In this document: in pieces, positions 62,101-64,000 of the stretch
Position numbering within the stretch: the first letter of the stretch is position 1
Layout: every line of letters starts with the position of its first letter
From: Ceratothoa steindachneri
Lineage: Eukaryota > Arthropoda > Malacostraca > Isopoda > Cymothoidae
Direction of reading: 5' to 3'
DNA length: 64,000 nucleotides
Assembly: GCA_963969495.1 (NCBI GenBank)
Contig: OZ018323.1
Location: 76,410,583-76,474,582 of the forward strand
Translations under genes and position numbers: made by a program
Notes under the pieces: model-generated
Seen by the model: only the letters and a program-made list of their open reading frames with translations
The model's database searches: none
Told to the model about the DNA's origin: nothing

Positions 62101-62330
62101 TGAAAGGAAGAACGGAGACATCATGCCGGGTGTTAACCGCGCATCCCCCAGCCCGGCTATCTCGCGGTGGTGGGGTCGCAAGACCCTTATACCCCGGGAA
62201 GGCGGGCGGGGGGCACGCGCCTAGCATGGTCTCCTGCAGCAAAATAGCTAACGGGGAACAGGACGAGACGAGCCTCCGCAGCTCCTCCCAGTTTGCCCGG
62301 AGTCTACGGCAATTCCATTGAAGGAATATG
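59189..62330 (-). pseudogene. I-like LINE ORF2: endonuclease, RT, RNase H, C-terminal Cys/His block
   Basis: The endonuclease has NWEELRRLV, AILLQETMLGACPPPAFPGY, LLLGDLNGRNPLWGD and, after a shift, VDDLHGSDHFPIQISF. The RT begins GSDNVPYAMVRHLGERG and LPDSWPIATVLTFRKPGRYH, then FFDLEKAYD with an in-frame TGA just after it (about 61100). GVPKGSVLSVTLFALNINGI and the catalytic LYVDDLSISF follow (residues 75-78 of the frame starting at 61081). RNase H has VPLYTYGSKS (the first Asp changed to Tyr), FTGELVAI and YSDSQSALSALG. The C-terminus keeps RLRIGHIRVRHRYLMDH and FDDCVVPQSVRHILVECPS. The usual linker of 100 or more residues between endonuclease and RT is missing. At least six frame changes make it inactive. 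Confidence 0.88.
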
Positions 62331-62340
62331 CCATCCAGGC

Positions 62341-63780
62341 CTACCTCAGTGGAGACTCAGGGGCCCTCTTAGAACAGAAGACTCTCACGGGAATGGCCGT
62401 GCGCTTCCCGGAGGCAGAACCCCGGGCGCTGTTGGCCGGACAAAACGCTGAAGGCGCTGTCGCCTTCAAGGACTTATTGAGGGAGGTTGCGCTCACCATG
62501 CGAGTCTTTTCCTCCATCCCCCTCGAAACCTTGGGCGGGTGTTGCGGCTTCGGAGGCGAAGGGCTCTCTTTTCGAGGAACCACCTTCTCCGAGCCATTCA
62601 GCCCTTTATTGCTGTCCTCCTTTCCGGGGACAGCTTTAGGAACCCCGGAAGATGGCCTGGCGACCAACTTCAGGGGTGTTACCACCTGTGAGTCTAACGA
62701 CTCGGTGGAGGCGCGTGGCCGTTTTGCCTTACGGGAAACGGTCACGTTGGGGGAAGAGGGGCGGAGCCCTAGGTTTAAGCCGGGGCTGGGTATGAACCCT
62801 TTTTGCCGCCAGCTTTACCAGGGGAGCGTAAGGTTGAGTAGAGCCCGCAGAAGGGCTCCGAATGGGCGCGAAAACAACCGTGCTCGTTGGCCTGGATGGG
62901 CCAGGAGCAGAGGGTGCCTTTCTAACTATTGAGGCATAAGACGTCCTAGGCAGAGCCGGTCGCGCCAGGACCAAGTCCTTAGCCTCGCGGAATGAGAGTG
63001 TATCCTGGGCCTGAACGGCCAGGATTTCTTTCTCAAGGAGATATGCACCACATTGCTTTGAAGAAGCGATGTGCGGCTCTCCGCAATTGACACACTTGGC
63101 CACACATGATTTAGACTTATCGTGTATGGCCTTGGAGCAATTTACACAGACTTCAGGTGACCCTGACTTTGTACGTCTACAATAACGATTTGTATGGCCG
63201 AAGCGGTTACAGTAATAGCACCGGCGCAGCAGTTGCAGGAATGCCTCCACGCTATAGCGGTACCAACCGGCACGCACCGACTCAGGGAGCTTGTCACAGT
63301 CAAACGTGACGAAGAGTGTAGGTGTGGTTCTCGAGGCCCCTCCTTGTTTTCTCATCACACGTTCGACCTTGACCGCCCCATGGTTGGTCAGCTCTAAGGT
63401 GATGTCCTTATGGAGTAGTCAACAAGTTCCCTCGCATAAACTACTCCTTTCACAAAGTTCATGTTAGAGTGTGGCATCACACTCACCGTGGTACCATGAA
63501 GTGTCCGAAGAGCACTTATCTTGGCCGCCTCGGCGGGATTCGCCGCATTCGCCAGAAGTCTCCCGTCCGAGAAACTGGTCACCTTCGGCTCTCTACCAAT
63601 TACACTAGCTAATCCTCTCCTATGATGGATCATGTTGCCCTTGCCCAACATGCTCCCATCAGTGGAGCGAATAACTAGGAAGCGTTCAAAGCCAGCGGGC
63701 TCGAAAACTCCAGGTAGCCTCTGAATGAATGGCCACAATGTTATCGAGGTTTCGCCATGCGCTCTTTTCGTCTTAGTCAT
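62341..63780 (-). pseudogene. I-like LINE ORF1 (nucleic-acid-binding protein), frameshifted
   Basis: It starts at ATG 63780 (MTKTKRAHGETSITLWPFIQ). It shifts between 63394 and 63358 and again near 62745, and stops at 62341. The middle frame carries three zinc knuckles: C47-x2-C50-x4-H55-x4-C60 (CYYCNRFGHTNRYC), C71-x2-C74-x4-H79-x5-C85 and C89-x2-C92-x3-H96-x6-C103. It is followed by a Pro/Ser/Arg-rich tail. Such proteins bind the element RNA and form the ribonucleoprotein used in retrotransposition. The first knuckle region matches the decayed copy at 12560-12780. Two shifts make it inactive, but it is far better preserved than that older copy. Confidence 0.85.
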
Positions 63781-64000
63781 AGTCGGGGGCTCCGGACCCG
63801 GGGTTCAGATTGGCCGGATGGGCCGATCTTGGCTTGGTCGTCTACCAAAGTGGCAGCAGACCCATCTGTCCCCACAGCCCTCGCGGATAGGGAGGAGCCC
63901 GAGTCTTTTTAGTCTTTTTCGTACTTTTTTTCTTTTTAGGAGAGGAGAGCGGGGAATGAACCCACTTCTACCCTCCGCTGACAGAAGCCCCTAGGCCAGA

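Larger units (their letters stand above)
58893..64000 (-). mobile_element. I/Jockey-group LINE retrotransposon, nearly complete
   Basis: On the minus strand the element runs from a 5' leader at the window edge through ORF1 (63780-62341), ORF2 (62320-59189) and a 0.3-kb 3' region, to a poly(A) tail (T run at 58893-58907 on the plus strand). ORF1 has three zinc knuckles. ORF2 has an endonuclease, RT, RNase H and a C-terminal Cys/His block. This domain order fits the I superfamily. Jockey-clade elements usually lack RNase H, so I keep the assignment broad. The 5' end may lie outside the window. Confidence 0.88.

Noticed and set aside
62318..62932. Plus-strand 204-codon frame opposite LINE ORF1
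   Set aside because: Antisense of the Pro/Ser-rich ORF1 tail; open because the region is GC-rich.

Overview
This window looks like repeat-dominated nuclear DNA from an arthropod, most likely a crustacean. That assignment is an inference. It rests on long uninterrupted (TA)n microsatellites, the mix of elements (Penelope-like, CR1-like and I/Jockey-group LINEs, DD34D mariner, Tc1, Tigger, hAT, RTE), and a minisatellite whose unit contains the arthropod telomeric pentamer twice. I found no host protein-coding gene. Every protein similarity I can support belongs to a transposable element, and every element copy is broken.

Layout. 0-11 kb: one copy of a 1.5-kb LTR-like repeat (2.8-4.3 kb), a palindrome flanked by (AT)n (5.5-5.8 kb), a hAT-type C-terminal relic (8.0 kb) and a Tc1-like element bounded by recognisable terminal inverted repeats (8672-10110). 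11-18 kb: a polypyrimidine tract, an old decayed copy of the ORF1 region of the I-like LINE that ends the window, and a 31-bp minisatellite with an embedded 60-bp higher-order block. 18-33 kb: a cluster of Penelope-like elements (PLEs) and inverted repeats made of their 3' ends, a mariner, a hAT and dispersed repeats. 33-49 kb: the second LTR-like repeat, a telomere-like minisatellite, RTE and Tigger fragments, a second mariner with an internal deletion, a tRNA-headed SINE, a mariner-type MITE, a 5S-like relic and more PLE pieces. 49.6-52.2 kb: a 58-bp satellite with a 350/234-bp higher-order structure. 52.6-55.9 kb: a CR1-like LINE. 57.2-58.3 kb: a second mariner-group transposase relic. 58.9-64 kb: an I/Jockey-group LINE on the minus strand, running off the window or nearly so.

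The strongest recurring pattern is at the PLE ends. At eight places a PLE 3' end is found, usually as two outward-facing copies forming a 100-250-bp-arm palindrome. Most of these ends run directly into (TA)n, and most of the long (TA)n tracts in the window are such tails. Seven of the ends share a small layout: a TTGAnAAG-like or CTGAAGA box, a short hairpin, then GAAA. This resembles the core order of the hammerhead ribozymes known from PLEs. The palindrome/(TA)n architecture and the hairpin-GAAA element are the observations most worth following up.
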